From positions 33,113 to 97,112 of the forward strand of contig NZ_JAACFS010000029.1 of NCBI RefSeq assembly GCF_029051645.1: a stretch of 64,000 nucleotides of DNA. The letters run 5' to 3'. The position numbers and the translations under genes are program-made. Origin of the DNA: Bradyrhizobium sp. CSA112. GTDB taxonomy: Bacteria > Pseudomonadota > Alphaproteobacteria > Rhizobiales > Xanthobacteraceae. The notes under the pieces are model-generated. The model saw only the letters and a list, made by a program, of their open reading frames with translations. It ran no database searches and had not been told where the DNA came from. Every line of letters starts with the position of its first letter. Position 1 is the stretch's first letter. Below, in pieces: positions 17,836 through 27,018 of this stretch.

Positions 17836-17863
17836 TTATACTATTTATGCGAAAATAGTATAA
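17836..17863. promoter_or_regulatory. Palindromic operator copy 2
   Basis: TTATACTATTT (17836-17846) and AAATAGTATAA (17853-17863) form perfect 11-base arms with a 6-base spacer, ending 12 bases before the ATG at 17876. The arms include TATACT, which could also serve as a -10 box. A repressor bound here would block both promoter and ribosome site. Confidence 0.65.
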
Positions 17864-17875
17864 CCGAGGTTTCCC

Positions 17876-19018
17876 ATGGTGCAGAGCCAACGTCTCGATA
17901 TCACCTACCAGACGCTGTATTCCGAACTGGTCCAGCGCAGTCTCGGCGAGAGCTTCATTTCGGAATTCTCCGCGAACGGCAGATTCGTGGCCGTGGAGGT
18001 CAAGGGCAAGAAGTATTGGTACTTCGACACGCCCAAGCCTGAGGGCGGCGCCCAGGATCGCCGCTACGTCGGTCCCGTTGACGATCCTGAAATCACCAAA
18101 AGGGTCGAGGCGTTCAAGGATCTGAAGGCCGACCTGAAAGGACGCCGCCGTCTCGTTTCCACACTGACGCGCGAGGCCTATCTGCCGCGCCCGCTGGCGA
18201 TGACTGGTCAGGTCGTGGAAGGACTGGCGAAGGCCGGCTTCTTCCGTATGAGGGGAGTGCTCGTCGGCACCGTTGCCTACCAATGTTACTCCGCCGTGCT
18301 CGGTACACGCCTTGATGCGGTCGCCATGCAGACCGGCGATGCCGACTTTGCCCAATTCCACGAAATCTCGGTGGCCATCAAGGATTCCATGCCACCCATC
18401 CTGGAGGTGCTTCGACAGGTCGATCCGACCTTTCGCGAGATTCCGAGCCAGGTTGACGGCAGGGTCTCCACCCAGTTCGTCTCGAGGGACAAGTTCAAGG
18501 TGGAATTCCTGACGCCCAATCAGTGGTCCGACGACCAGGCAGGCAAGCCCGTCCCGATGCCGGCGTTGGGCGGCGCGGCGGCACTCCCGCTACGATTCCT
18601 CGACTATCTGATCTACGAGCCCATCCGCGCGGTGCTGCTGCACGGTGCAGGCGTGGCAGTTCTCATCCCATCACCGGAGCGCTACGCCATCCACAAACTC
18701 ATTGTGGGATCCCGCCGGAAGGAGGATCGCGACGCGACCGCAAAGAGTACGAAGGATCGGCTTCAGGCCCGGTCAATGATCGAAGCGATGATCGCGAACC
18801 GGCAGCATGCCGATCTTGCCTCGAGCTTTACAGAGGCCTGGGACCGCGGCGATCATTGGAGATCGGCGATCCGCACCAGCATCGCGACCTATGACGACGA
18901 CTTCCGGAATTCGTTCCGGACCGAGCTGGCCAGGGGCGTAACCGAACTCGGCTCCAATCCTGCCGATTACGATCTTGCAGATAAGCCAACCGATGCTTCT
19001 ACGCTCCGCCCAAAATGA
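17876..19018 (+). CDS. GSU2403-family nucleotidyltransferase-fold protein
   Basis: A 380-residue protein of the GSU2403 (NTP_transf_8) type. The nucleotidyltransferase signature is visible: a glycine loop VLVGTVAYQCYSAVLGT (about residues 128-144), then Asp-x-Asp in MQTGDADFAQ (155-157). An N-terminal alpha/beta region (1-110) and a helical C-terminus follow family layout; YAIHKLIVGSRR (near 275) is also typical. The family's substrate is not known to me; related folds include AbiEii-type toxins and tRNA- or protein-modifying nucleotidyltransferases. It is a single gene with strong twin palindromes at its promoter and no adjacent regulator. It lies in cargo between relaxase and traG sequence. 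Confidence 0.75.
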   Translation: MVQSQRLDITYQTLYSELVQRSLGESFISEFSANGRFVAVEVKGKKYWYFDTPKPEGGAQDRRYVGPVDDPEITKRVEAFKDLKADLKGRRRLVSTLTREAYLPRPLAMTGQVVEGLAKAGFFRMRGVLVGTVAYQCYSAVLGTRLDAVAMQTGDADFAQFHEISVAIKDSMPPILEVLRQVDPTFREIPSQVDGRVSTQFVSRDKFKVEFLTPNQWSDDQAGKPVPMPALGGAAALPLRFLDYLIYEPIRAVLLHGAGVAVLIPSPERYAIHKLIVGSRRKEDRDATAKSTKDRLQARSMIEAMIANRQHADLASSFTEAWDRGDHWRSAIRTSIATYDDDFRNSFRTELARGVTELGSNPADYDLADKPTDASTLRPK

Positions 19019-19400
19019 CGGGCGGATTACGGCTCTGCGTACCGGTCCGAGCTGCCATCGCTAGATCGACTGAATGGCCTCAAATCCAGGATTGCCGAAT
19101 AGAATCGGAGGATCGCCGGGTCGTGGAGAACGCCGAGCCGGGATGTCCCGATCGGATTTCCTTAGCAGTCTATCGTCCGCCAGATGGATGCTGGAAGCGT
19201 AATCCAACGTCGTCGCACTGCTCACATTCTATTGAGGTGTTTCCTGACATGCGCTGACATTGGAGCGTGCGTGATCTCTTCAGTTCGCATTTGATCAACG
19301 CGGATTTCGTTGCGAGCTACGATTTTTATTTCGATTGAATGTGCATCGTTCTCGTCCTTTTCATCGCGACGTTCACGCCGCGTTGTGAATGGGGCAGAGA
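19019..19400. other. Intergenic region before traG
   Basis: About 380 bases, somewhat AT-richer just before traG (AGCTACGATTTTTATTTCG near 19315). It probably holds the traG-trb promoter, but I cannot fix -35/-10 boxes. No gene is supported. Confidence 0.4.
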
Positions 19401-21428
19401 ATGTTTCCGGCAAAAATCTACGTAGGACAGATTGCCGTTGTCTTCGGCATCGTCGTCACCTCGACGTGGGGCGCGACACAATGGACGGCCAGCGCGCTCG
19501 GCTATCAGGACGGCCTTGGCTCGCCCTGGTTCACGCTGTCGGGCTATCCAGTCTATCTGCCATGGCGGCTGTTCGAGTGGTGGTATGCCTACGAGGCGTA
19601 CGCGCCCGAGCTCTTCGAGCGCGCCGGCGCCATGTCTGCCGGTGGGGGAATTGCGGGTGCGCTGTTTGCGGTCATCAACTCCGTTTGGCGCGCCCGGCAA
19701 AATCAGTTGGTCACGACCTACGGCTCGGCGCGTTGGGCGACACATAGGGAGATCGCTGACGCCGGCCTGTTCCGGGCCAAGGGCGTTTTCCTTGGCCGCA
19801 TCGAAGACGACTATCTCCGCCATGACGGTTCAGAACATGTGATGTGCTTTGCGCCGACACGCTCGGGCAAGGGCGTCGGTCTGGTGCTGCCGACCTTGCT
19901 CTCCTGGACCTCGTCGGCCGTGGTTCATGACATCAAGGGCGAAAACTGGCACCTCACGGCCGGCTGGCGGTCTCGTTTCTCGCATTGCTTGTTGTTCGAT
20001 CCGACCGACACCAGGAGTGCCCGGTACAATCCGCTGCTTGAGGTGCGGAAGGGCGCCGCGGAAGTCCGGGACGTTCAGAACATCGCCGACATTCTGGTTG
20101 ATCCGGAAGGCGCGCTTGAACGCCGCACCCATTGGGAAAAGACCAGCCATGCGCTGCTCGTCGGCGTGATCCTTCACGTCCTCTACGCCGAGGAGAACAA
20201 GACTCTCACCCGCGTCACCGAAATCCTCGCCGATCCCGCGCAATCGTTCGAAAAGACGCTGCGGATCATGATGGCGACCAACCATCTTGGCACGGCGGAC
20301 GCACCGAAGGTTCACCCCGTGGTCGCGGCAACGGCGCGCGAACTGCTCAACAAGTCCGACAACGAACGCTCCGGCGTGCTGTCGACCGCGGTGAGTTTCC
20401 TCGGCCTCTACCGGGATCCGACCATCGGCCGCAATACCGAGGCCTGTGACTGGCGGATTGCCGACCTCGTTGCCGCCGACAGGCCGGTCACGCTCTATCT
20501 CGTGGTGCCGCCCTCCGACATCAGCCGGACCAAGCCCTTGATCAGGCTGATCCTCAATCAGATCGGCCGCCGCCTTACCGAAACGTTGAACACAAATGAC
20601 GGAGCGCCGAGGCAGCGGCAACTCCTGATGATGTTAGACGAGTTCCCGGCGCTGGGACGGCTTGATTTCTTCGAGAGCGCGCTGGCGTTCATGGCGGGCT
20701 ATGGCATCCGCGCCTACCTGATCGCGCAGTCGCTCAATCAGATCGCCAAGGCCTATGGCGAGAACAACGCCATCCTCGACAATTGCCACGTGCGGATTGC
20801 CTTTGCCGCCAATGATGAGCGTACAGCCAAACGCATCTCGGATGCACTCGGCACCGCCACGGAACTGCGGGCGCAACGCAACTATGCCGGCCATCGGCTC
20901 GCGCCTTGGCTCGGGCACGTCATGGTCAGCCGGCAGGAGACGGCGCGTCCGCTGCTGACGCCGGGCGAAGTGATGCAACTACCCCAGAGCGAGGCCATTG
21001 TTCTGGTGTCGGGCCTCGCACCTGTCCGCGCCAAAAAGCTCCGGCATTATGAGGACGCAAACTTCACCGGGCGGCTGCTCCCGACGCCACGGCTTGATAG
21101 CGGCCTGTACGCTGATCGCCCACCCTCGAGAGCTCATGATTGGCAGGACCAGCTCAGGCAGGTCGATCTCCGGCTCGCGACGCTTCCGTTTCGCGATCTG
21201 ATGCAGGACGCCGAGGAGGATGGCGGACTCAAGCAGCAACTGCCTCTGTTCGACGAACCTGCGCATGGCGCCGGCGAGATTTCTTCAGGCGAGGAACGTC
21301 TTTTTGACGACGATTCCGACGCGGCCTCCGATCGCAGCCAGATGCAGCGCGCAGCCAGTGGGCCGGCGACGGTTCGCCGCGCCCATGCAGTGACGCGCGA
21401 CGACGACGATCTGCTTCCAGCTTTCTGA
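19401..21428 (+). CDS. traG: Conjugal transfer coupling protein TraG (VirD4-type)
   Basis: A 675-residue type IV coupling protein, the inner-membrane ATPase that brings the relaxase-DNA complex to the secretion channel. Two N-terminal hydrophobic helices lie within about residues 1-90. Walker A is in CFAPTRSGKGVGLVL (about 150-160), followed by AVVHDIKGENW; Walker B is MMLDEFPALGRLDFF (near 408), followed by YLIAQSLNQI. The C-terminal 90 residues are acidic and variable. Start 19401 (MFPAKIYVGQ) is preferred over 19389 because GGGGCAGAGA precedes it. First gene of the traG-copG-trb series. Confidence 0.93.
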   Translation: MFPAKIYVGQIAVVFGIVVTSTWGATQWTASALGYQDGLGSPWFTLSGYPVYLPWRLFEWWYAYEAYAPELFERAGAMSAGGGIAGALFAVINSVWRARQNQLVTTYGSARWATHREIADAGLFRAKGVFLGRIEDDYLRHDGSEHVMCFAPTRSGKGVGLVLPTLLSWTSSAVVHDIKGENWHLTAGWRSRFSHCLLFDPTDTRSARYNPLLEVRKGAAEVRDVQNIADILVDPEGALERRTHWEKTSHALLVGVILHVLYAEENKTLTRVTEILADPAQSFEKTLRIMMATNHLGTADAPKVHPVVAATARELLNKSDNERSGVLSTAVSFLGLYRDPTIGRNTEACDWRIADLVAADRPVTLYLVVPPSDISRTKPLIRLILNQIGRRLTETLNTNDGAPRQRQLLMMLDEFPALGRLDFFESALAFMAGYGIRAYLIAQSLNQIAKAYGENNAILDNCHVRIAFAANDERTAKRISDALGTATELRAQRNYAGHRLAPWLGHVMVSRQETARPLLTPGEVMQLPQSEAIVLVSGLAPVRAKKLRHYEDANFTGRLLPTPRLDSGLYADRPPSRAHDWQDQLRQVDLRLATLPFRDLMQDAEEDGGLKQQLPLFDEPAHGAGEISSGEERLFDDDSDAASDRSQMQRAASGPATVRRAHAVTRDDDDLLPAF

Positions 21429-21439
21429 AGGACCAAGCC

Positions 21440-21994
21440 ATGAAACCGAAACTGTCTGCCTATGTCTCTGATCATGTCGCCAAGCGTCTTGCGCAGGCAG
21501 CCAGCCGGCCAGGAACCAACAAGTCGGCAATTGTTGACGCAGCGCTCGACCGCTTTCTCAATCCGGAGCGCGATCAGAGCGGCGATGCAGCCCTGGTGCG
21601 GCGCCTCGATCGTATAAGCCGGCAGCTTGACCGGATGGATCGCGATCTTTCGATCACGGCGGAAACCGTTGCGCTATTTGTCCGCTACTACCTCACTATC
21701 ACACCGCCATTGCCATCGGGTGACCAGAACGCCGCGCGGGCCTTAGGGCGCGAACGCTTTGAGATGTTCGTGGCCCAGATCGGCAAACGCGTCGCCTCGG
21801 GCGGACGGCTCGTCGCTGATGTGATGGAGCGCGTCAGTTCGTCCAATCCGGATCTGTTCCTCCGGAATGTCGAGGAGGGAGCACCGTTGGGCCAGCCGAC
21901 GGCAGGAGACCAAACCGACCCCCGTGCAACTGAAGCAACGGGTGAGCCGCCGGAGCATCCTCCGGAAGGACGAGAGGAGGTCGGCTATGTCTGA
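21440..21994 (+). CDS. CopG-like ribbon-helix-helix protein of the trb cluster
   Basis: A 184-residue protein whose first 45 residues (MKPKLSAYVSDHVAKRLAQA, NKSAIVDAALDRFL) form a ribbon-helix-helix DNA-binding domain. A conserved helical part follows (LSITAETVALFVRYYLTITP) and then a polar tail. Genes like this typically sit between traG and trbB in rhizobial integrative elements, probably as regulator or relaxosome accessory; the role is inferred. AAGGA precedes the ATG. It overlaps trbB by 8 bases. Its homologue forms the head of the chimeric ORF at 11614. Confidence 0.85.
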   Translation: MKPKLSAYVSDHVAKRLAQAASRPGTNKSAIVDAALDRFLNPERDQSGDAALVRRLDRISRQLDRMDRDLSITAETVALFVRYYLTITPPLPSGDQNAARALGRERFEMFVAQIGKRVASGGRLVADVMERVSSSNPDLFLRNVEEGAPLGQPTAGDQTDPRATEATGEPPEHPPEGREEVGYV

Positions 21995-22970
21995 TCTCCT
22001 CTCGCCCGAGACCCGTGAACGCCGCCGCAACATGCTGCGTACCGCAATGGGCCCGGCCATCGCAGTAGCGCTTGATGAGCCGGACGTTGTTGAAGTTCTG
22101 GTCAATCCCGACGGCCGGCTCTGGCTCGACCGCCATGGTTCCGGACGTGCCGACACCGGCGTGGTCCTGACGCCGCACGAGGCGGAGCGGATAATCCGTC
22201 TCGTTGCAAGCCACGTCCGCGCCGAGGCCAGCGGATCGTCTCCGATCGTCTCTGCCGAACTGCCCGAAACCGGCGAGCGCTTCGAGGGGCTGTTGCCACC
22301 GGTGGCGCTCGTGGCCTGCTTTGCCATCCGCAAGCCCGCAACAACCACGTTCCACTTGTCAGACTATGTCAGAGCGCAGATTGCCTCGCCGGCGATGGCA
22401 AAAATCCTCACCGAGGCTGTCGCAGAAGGGCGCAACATCCTGGTCGCTGGCGGGACCGGTTCGGGCAAGACCACGCTTGCCAATGCGCTCCTGGCCGAGG
22501 TCGCAAGTCTCGACCAGCGCGTGGTCATCATCGAGGATACCCGCGAACTTCGATGCGACGCCAAGGATGCGGTCGCGCTGAGGACCAAACCCGGCGTCGC
22601 AACGCTTGCCGATCTCGTGCGGTCAACCCTTAGGCTGCGCCCCGACCGGATTGTGGTCGGAGAGGTTCGGGGAGGGGAAGCCCTCGACATGCTGAAAGCC
22701 TGGAACACCGGCCATCCCGGTGGAATAGCAACCGTGCACGCCAACTCCGCGCGTGCGGCGCTCTATCGGATCGAGCAACTGATCCAGGAAGCGGTAACAA
22801 CCGTTCCCCGCCGGCTGATCGCAGAAGCGATCGATCTCGTCGTCTTCATCAAGGGACGGGGCCCCGGACGCCGCATCGAGACAATTGTTGAGGTCAAAGG
22901 CCTCGATCTTTCAGGCGACTACGTCCTGGAGATACCGCCCGGCCTGCCGACCCCCGCCAATCATCCCTGA
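21987..22970 (+). CDS. trbB: Conjugal transfer ATPase TrbB (VirB11-type)
   Basis: A 327-residue hexameric traffic ATPase of the VirB11/GspE superfamily. Walker A is in ILVAGGTGSGKTTLANALLA (about residues 151-170). The Asp box (VIIEDTREL), Walker B-like RPDRIVVGEVRGGEALDML and His box GGIATVHANSARAAL follow in order. The ATG at 21987 has GAGAGGAGG seven bases upstream and overlaps the previous gene; longer readings of the frame lack this. It powers pilus assembly and substrate transfer at the inner membrane with TrbE. Confidence 0.95.
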   Translation: MSDLLSPETRERRRNMLRTAMGPAIAVALDEPDVVEVLVNPDGRLWLDRHGSGRADTGVVLTPHEAERIIRLVASHVRAEASGSSPIVSAELPETGERFEGLLPPVALVACFAIRKPATTTFHLSDYVRAQIASPAMAKILTEAVAEGRNILVAGGTGSGKTTLANALLAEVASLDQRVVIIEDTRELRCDAKDAVALRTKPGVATLADLVRSTLRLRPDRIVVGEVRGGEALDMLKAWNTGHPGGIATVHANSARAALYRIEQLIQEAVTTVPRRLIAEAIDLVVFIKGRGPGRRIETIVEVKGLDLSGDYVLEIPPGLPTPANHP

Positions 22971-22990
22971 TCAGGACCTGGAGAGAGTTC

Positions 22991-23362
22991 ATGACGTTCA
23001 GACTGCAAGTATTAGCCACAGGTGGTTGCCTTGCACGGCTTCGCTATGTTGCCGAGCCCATCATCGTCGACATAGGCGCCGGCGCCATTGTCACCTTGCT
23101 AACGACGTCGGCCGCTTGGGCGGCGGGCTCCGGCATGCCGTGGGAAGCGCCGCTCGAGCGCATTCTGGAATCGGTGCAGGGGCCGGTCGCAAAGATCGTA
23201 GCTGTCATCATCATCACGGTGACGGGGATCTCGCTCGCCTTTGGCGATACGTCCGGCGGCTTCCGAAAGATGGTCCAGGTCGTGTTCGGCCTGTCCATCG
23301 CCTTTGCGGCCAGCTCGTTTTTTCTGTCGTTTTTCTCGTTCGGCGGCGGAGCGCTGATCTGA
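22991..23362 (+). CDS. trbC: Conjugal transfer pilin TrbC (VirB2-type)
   Basis: A 123-residue pilin precursor. The signal region is followed by VTLLTTSAAWAAGSGMPWEA with a probable cleavage after AWA near residue 45. Two hydrophobic helices then appear (VAKIVAVIIITVTGISLAFG; VVFGLSIAFAASSFFLSFFS), the VirB2 hairpin. GGAGAGAG precedes the ATG. The stop overlaps the trbD start (TGATG). Confidence 0.92.
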   Translation: MTFRLQVLATGGCLARLRYVAEPIIVDIGAGAIVTLLTTSAAWAAGSGMPWEAPLERILESVQGPVAKIVAVIIITVTGISLAFGDTSGGFRKMVQVVFGLSIAFAASSFFLSFFSFGGGALI

Positions 23363-23619
23363 TGCGGCGCGACGGCTTTGAACTCGTTCTTCACCGCTCG
23401 CTGACCGAGCCAATCCTGATTGGGGGCGCCCCGCGCGCTGCCGCGATCCTGCTTGGCACGGTTTCGGCGGCGCTCGCGCTCGGCTTAAGGCTCTGGCTCG
23501 CGGGGCTCGTGCTCTGGATCGTAGGGCACGGCGTCGCCGTCTGGCTTGCCAAGCGCGATCCGGCCTTTGTCGAAGTCGCGGTCCGCCACACCAAACACAA
23601 GGGATGGCTCGCATGCTGA
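23362..23619 (+). CDS. trbD: Conjugal transfer protein TrbD (VirB3-type)
   Basis: An 85-residue inner-membrane protein with the VirB3 plan: a short N-terminus (FELVLHRSLTEPILIGGAPR), a hydrophobic hairpin around 27-62 (AAAILLGTVSAALALGLRLW; LAGLVLWIVGHGVAVWLAKR) and the DPAFVEVAVRH tail. It overlaps both neighbours by a few bases. Confidence 0.92.
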   Translation: MRRDGFELVLHRSLTEPILIGGAPRAAAILLGTVSAALALGLRLWLAGLVLWIVGHGVAVWLAKRDPAFVEVAVRHTKHKGWLAC

Positions 23620-26201
23620 ATTTGCGCGAATTCCGCTCTCACGCACATCGGCTGGCCGACTGGCTGCCCTGGGCTTGTCTGATTGCGCCCGGAATTGTCC
23701 TGAACAAGGACGGCAGTTTCCAGCGCACGGTTCGTTACCGTGGTCCAGATCTCGACAGCGCAACCGAAGCGGAACTGATGAGCGCCGCATCCCGCGTCAA
23801 CAATGTCCTGAAGAGATTCGGGTCAGGCTGGGCGCTGTTCTTCGATGCCACCCGCATACCGGCCCCGGAATACCCGCGGTCGCAATTTCCCGATGCGGTG
23901 TCCTGGCTGGTCGACGAGGAGCGACGCGCGTCCTTTGAGGGAACGGTTGACACGGCATGGGATGACCCTTCGCGTCAGGGGGGCCAACATTTTGAGAGCA
24001 TCTCGCATCTCACACTCATGTATCTGCCGCCGGTCGAGCGAGTCTCAAGGCTGGAAGGCCTATTTCTGGAAAATCCGGGCCATGAAACGGCCGGCTCGAA
24101 CCCGCTGTCTCGCTTATTTCGGCGACAGCACGCCGTTCGCCCGCAGCACGTGGCCGACCGCACCACGCCGCGACACGATAACACGAGCGACCGTCAACCG
24201 CCGCAACGCGCAGCGCGGCCGGGCGCATACCAGGAGCATCTCCAGCGCTTCATTCAGGAAACCGATCGTGCCGTCGATCTGCTCTCGTCCGTTCTGCCGG
24301 AAATCGCCCCGCTCGACGACAAGGACACGCTGACCTATCTGCACACTTGCGTCTCGACGAAGCGGCATCCCGTCAGTGTTCCCGAGATTCCGGCCTATCT
24401 GGACGCATTCTTAAGCGATGAGCCGCTGACCGGCGGTCTCGCGCCAGCGATCGGCCGCAGCCACCTTCGTATGGTGACCGTACTGGGCTTTCCGGCCGTT
24501 ACGTTTCCGGGGGTGCTCGATGATTTGAACCGGCTCGGCGTCGCCTATCGATGGGCCACGCGCTTCTTACCGCTCGATCGGACGCAAGCCCAAGCAGCAC
24601 TTTCCCGCTATCGGCGGCAATGGTTCGCTAAGCGCAAATCCCTGGGCGTTATCCTGAAGGAGGTGATGTTCAACGAGCAGGCAGCCTTGCTCGACACGGA
24701 TGCGGATAACAAGGCGGTGGACGCGGATGCGGCGCTCCAGGAACTCGGCGATGACCTCGTGGCGTTCGGCTACATCACGACGTCAGTCACGGTTCACGAT
24801 GAGGATTCCCACGCCGCCGACGAAAAGATTCGCGCGGTGGAACGGGCCATCAACAGCCGCGGCTTCACCACGATCCGGGAGAACGTCAACGCGGTGGAAG
24901 CCTGGCTCGGCAGCCTGCCGGGACAGGTCTACGCGAACCTGCGTCAGCCGATCGTCCATACCCTCAACCTCGCCCATATGTGTCCTTTGTCTGCCGTATG
25001 GGCAGGCGAGGCGCGCTGCGAACATCTGGATGGACCGCCGCTTCTCTTGGCCAAGACCAAGGGCGCGACGCCGTTTCGCCTGACGCTGCATGTCGGCGAT
25101 GTCGGTCACAGCCTGATCGTCGGACCAACGGGCGCCGGCAAATCTGTCCTTCTGTTGGTACTGGCTCTTCAATTCCGCCGCTATCAAGGATCCCAGCTTG
25201 TGATCTTCGACAAGGGCCGTTCGGCCCGCGCGGCAACGCTTGCACTCGGCGGCGCCTGGTATGAGTTGGGGGTGAAGGGCGGACTTGCGTTCCAGCCACT
25301 CCGGGATGTCGACGATGAGGGAGCGCGGCTCTGGGCGCTTGACTGGTTGTGCGGCGTTCTTGCCCATGAACGAGTCCTCATCACGCCCGAGGTCAAGGAG
25401 ACGATCTGGTCGGCCTTGAAGAGCCTTGGCTCGGCACCGGTCGCGGAACGCACCATGACCGGTCTTGTGGCCTTGCTGGCGCGCGACGCGCTGCGTCAGG
25501 CGCTGACGCCCTACACGCTGGAAGGCCCTTACGGACGCTTTCTTGACGCTGACGCGGACAGGCTCTCCAGCGCCGATGTGCTGACGTTCGAGATGGAAGA
25601 ACTGATGGCGCTGCCGGGACTGGTGGCGCCCGTGCTAACCTACCTGTTTCACGCGCTCGAGGCGCGATTTGACGGCCGTCCAAGGCTTCTGGTTCTGGAT
25701 GAGGCCTGGTTGTTTTTGGACGATCCGTTGTTCGCCCATCGCATCCGCGAATGGCTGAAGACGCTCCGCAAGAAGAACGTCGCAGTGGTTTTCGCGACCC
25801 AGTCACTCAGTGATATTGCCGACAGCCAGATCGCGCCGGCGATCATTGAGTCCTGCCCAACCCGGATATTCCTGCCAAACCCCCGGGCGCTTGAGCCTGC
25901 CCAGTCGGAAACCTACCGCCGTTTCGGTCTTAACGACACGCAAGTGCGCCTGATCGCGGAAGCCTTTCCGAAGCGCGACTATTACCTGCAATCGCGCGCC
26001 GGCAACCGCCTGTTCGAGCTTGGTCTCGGTCCAATTGCGCTTGTCTTCGCGGCGGCTTCATCGCCCGAGGATCAGCGCCTGATTGAGGCACTACTCGCCA
26101 AATTCGGCCCCAGCCAGTTCGCGGAACGCTACCTCGCCGCCCGAGATCTTGAGTGGGCCGCCAATCTGATCAGCACCTTCGAACACGTCAGGGACGCGTG
26201 A
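23613..26201 (+). CDS. trbE: Conjugal transfer ATPase TrbE (VirB4-type)
   Basis: An 862-residue VirB4 ATPase. It starts MLNLREFRSHAHRLADWLPW, typical of the family, so ATG 23613 is preferred over 23604. Walker A is SLIVGPTGAGKSVLLLVLAL (about residue 503) and Walker B is PRLLVLDEAWLFLDDPLF (about 692), followed by VVFATQSLSDIADS. A polar, Arg-rich stretch around residues 170-210 (FRRQHAVRPQHV onward) is unlike the flanking sequence and seems longer than usual; no frame break is needed. It energises pilus biogenesis at the inner membrane. Confidence 0.95.
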   Translation: MLNLREFRSHAHRLADWLPWACLIAPGIVLNKDGSFQRTVRYRGPDLDSATEAELMSAASRVNNVLKRFGSGWALFFDATRIPAPEYPRSQFPDAVSWLVDEERRASFEGTVDTAWDDPSRQGGQHFESISHLTLMYLPPVERVSRLEGLFLENPGHETAGSNPLSRLFRRQHAVRPQHVADRTTPRHDNTSDRQPPQRAARPGAYQEHLQRFIQETDRAVDLLSSVLPEIAPLDDKDTLTYLHTCVSTKRHPVSVPEIPAYLDAFLSDEPLTGGLAPAIGRSHLRMVTVLGFPAVTFPGVLDDLNRLGVAYRWATRFLPLDRTQAQAALSRYRRQWFAKRKSLGVILKEVMFNEQAALLDTDADNKAVDADAALQELGDDLVAFGYITTSVTVHDEDSHAADEKIRAVERAINSRGFTTIRENVNAVEAWLGSLPGQVYANLRQPIVHTLNLAHMCPLSAVWAGEARCEHLDGPPLLLAKTKGATPFRLTLHVGDVGHSLIVGPTGAGKSVLLLVLALQFRRYQGSQLVIFDKGRSARAATLALGGAWYELGVKGGLAFQPLRDVDDEGARLWALDWLCGVLAHERVLITPEVKETIWSALKSLGSAPVAERTMTGLVALLARDALRQALTPYTLEGPYGRFLDADADRLSSADVLTFEMEELMALPGLVAPVLTYLFHALEARFDGRPRLLVLDEAWLFLDDPLFAHRIREWLKTLRKKNVAVVFATQSLSDIADSQIAPAIIESCPTRIFLPNPRALEPAQSETYRRFGLNDTQVRLIAEAFPKRDYYLQSRAGNRLFELGLGPIALVFAAASSPEDQRLIEALLAKFGPSQFAERYLAARDLEWAANLISTFEHVRDA

Positions 26202-26250
26202 TTCCACGCGCGTTGCCTGCAATCCTTTCCTCTAATCCGGAGTCCATCTG

Positions 26251-27006
26251 ATGCTGGAAAAGCTGTTCGGCAAAACCGTTCCACGAAAAATACCGACCAG
26301 TGTCGTCGCAATCGGACTGGCACTCGTCGTTGCGGTGAATGGGTCGCGACGACTTGGAGCCCAGATCGTCGTGTTCGATCCGTCGAACTACAGCCAGAAT
26401 ATTCTGACCGCCGCGCGGGCATTGGATCAGATCAACAATCAAATCAAGAGCCTCGAAAACGAGGCGCAGATGCTGATCAACGGCGCCAGGAACCTGACGA
26501 GCCTGCCAAGCACCGTCGCTGGCCAACTCACCTCGAAGATTAACGAGATCAACAGCCTGATCGCGCAGGCCAAGGGCATCTCGTTCGACGTCCAGAAAAC
26601 TCAGGGCGACTTTCAGCGGTTTTATCCTCGCCAATATAGCGCAGCAGTGTCCTCAGACCGGATGGTGCAGGACGCGACAGCCCGCTGGGACAACACCTAT
26701 CAGGCGCTGAAGCAAACGCTGGTGACCCAGGCGACGATTGCTTCCGCGCTCGATCAGGACGGGCAGACGCTCCGTACCCTGATGGCGAATTCTTCGGGCG
26801 CCGTCGGGTCACTGCAGGCCCAGCAGTCCGGCAACGAACTATTGGCGCTTCAGGTCAAGCAGTCGCTGCAGGCTCAGGCGCTGGTCGCGACGCAGGCCCG
26901 GGCTGAGGCCTTGCGAGCGGTCGAGCAGCAGGCGTCCGCGGAGGCCGGGCGCGAGCGCTTTACCCGTTTCATCGGGGACGGTCGCGCTTACACCGGCGGA
27001 CGCTAG
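26251..27006 (+). CDS. trbJ: Conjugal transfer protein TrbJ (VirB5-type)
   Basis: A 251-residue exported protein. A hydrophobic N-terminal segment (TSVVAIGLALVVAVNGSRRL) gives a signal peptide, followed by a long helical, coiled-coil-prone body (ALDQINNQIKSLENEAQMLI; AQALVATQARAEALRAVEQQ), the VirB5/TrbJ pattern of a pilus-tip component. GGAG precedes the ATG by about 9 bases. trbK, the small entry-exclusion lipoprotein that often follows, is not present. Confidence 0.9.
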   Translation: MLEKLFGKTVPRKIPTSVVAIGLALVVAVNGSRRLGAQIVVFDPSNYSQNILTAARALDQINNQIKSLENEAQMLINGARNLTSLPSTVAGQLTSKINEINSLIAQAKGISFDVQKTQGDFQRFYPRQYSAAVSSDRMVQDATARWDNTYQALKQTLVTQATIASALDQDGQTLRTLMANSSGAVGSLQAQQSGNELLALQVKQSLQAQALVATQARAEALRAVEQQASAEAGRERFTRFIGDGRAYTGGR

Positions 27007-27018
27007 AGGAGGGGGACC

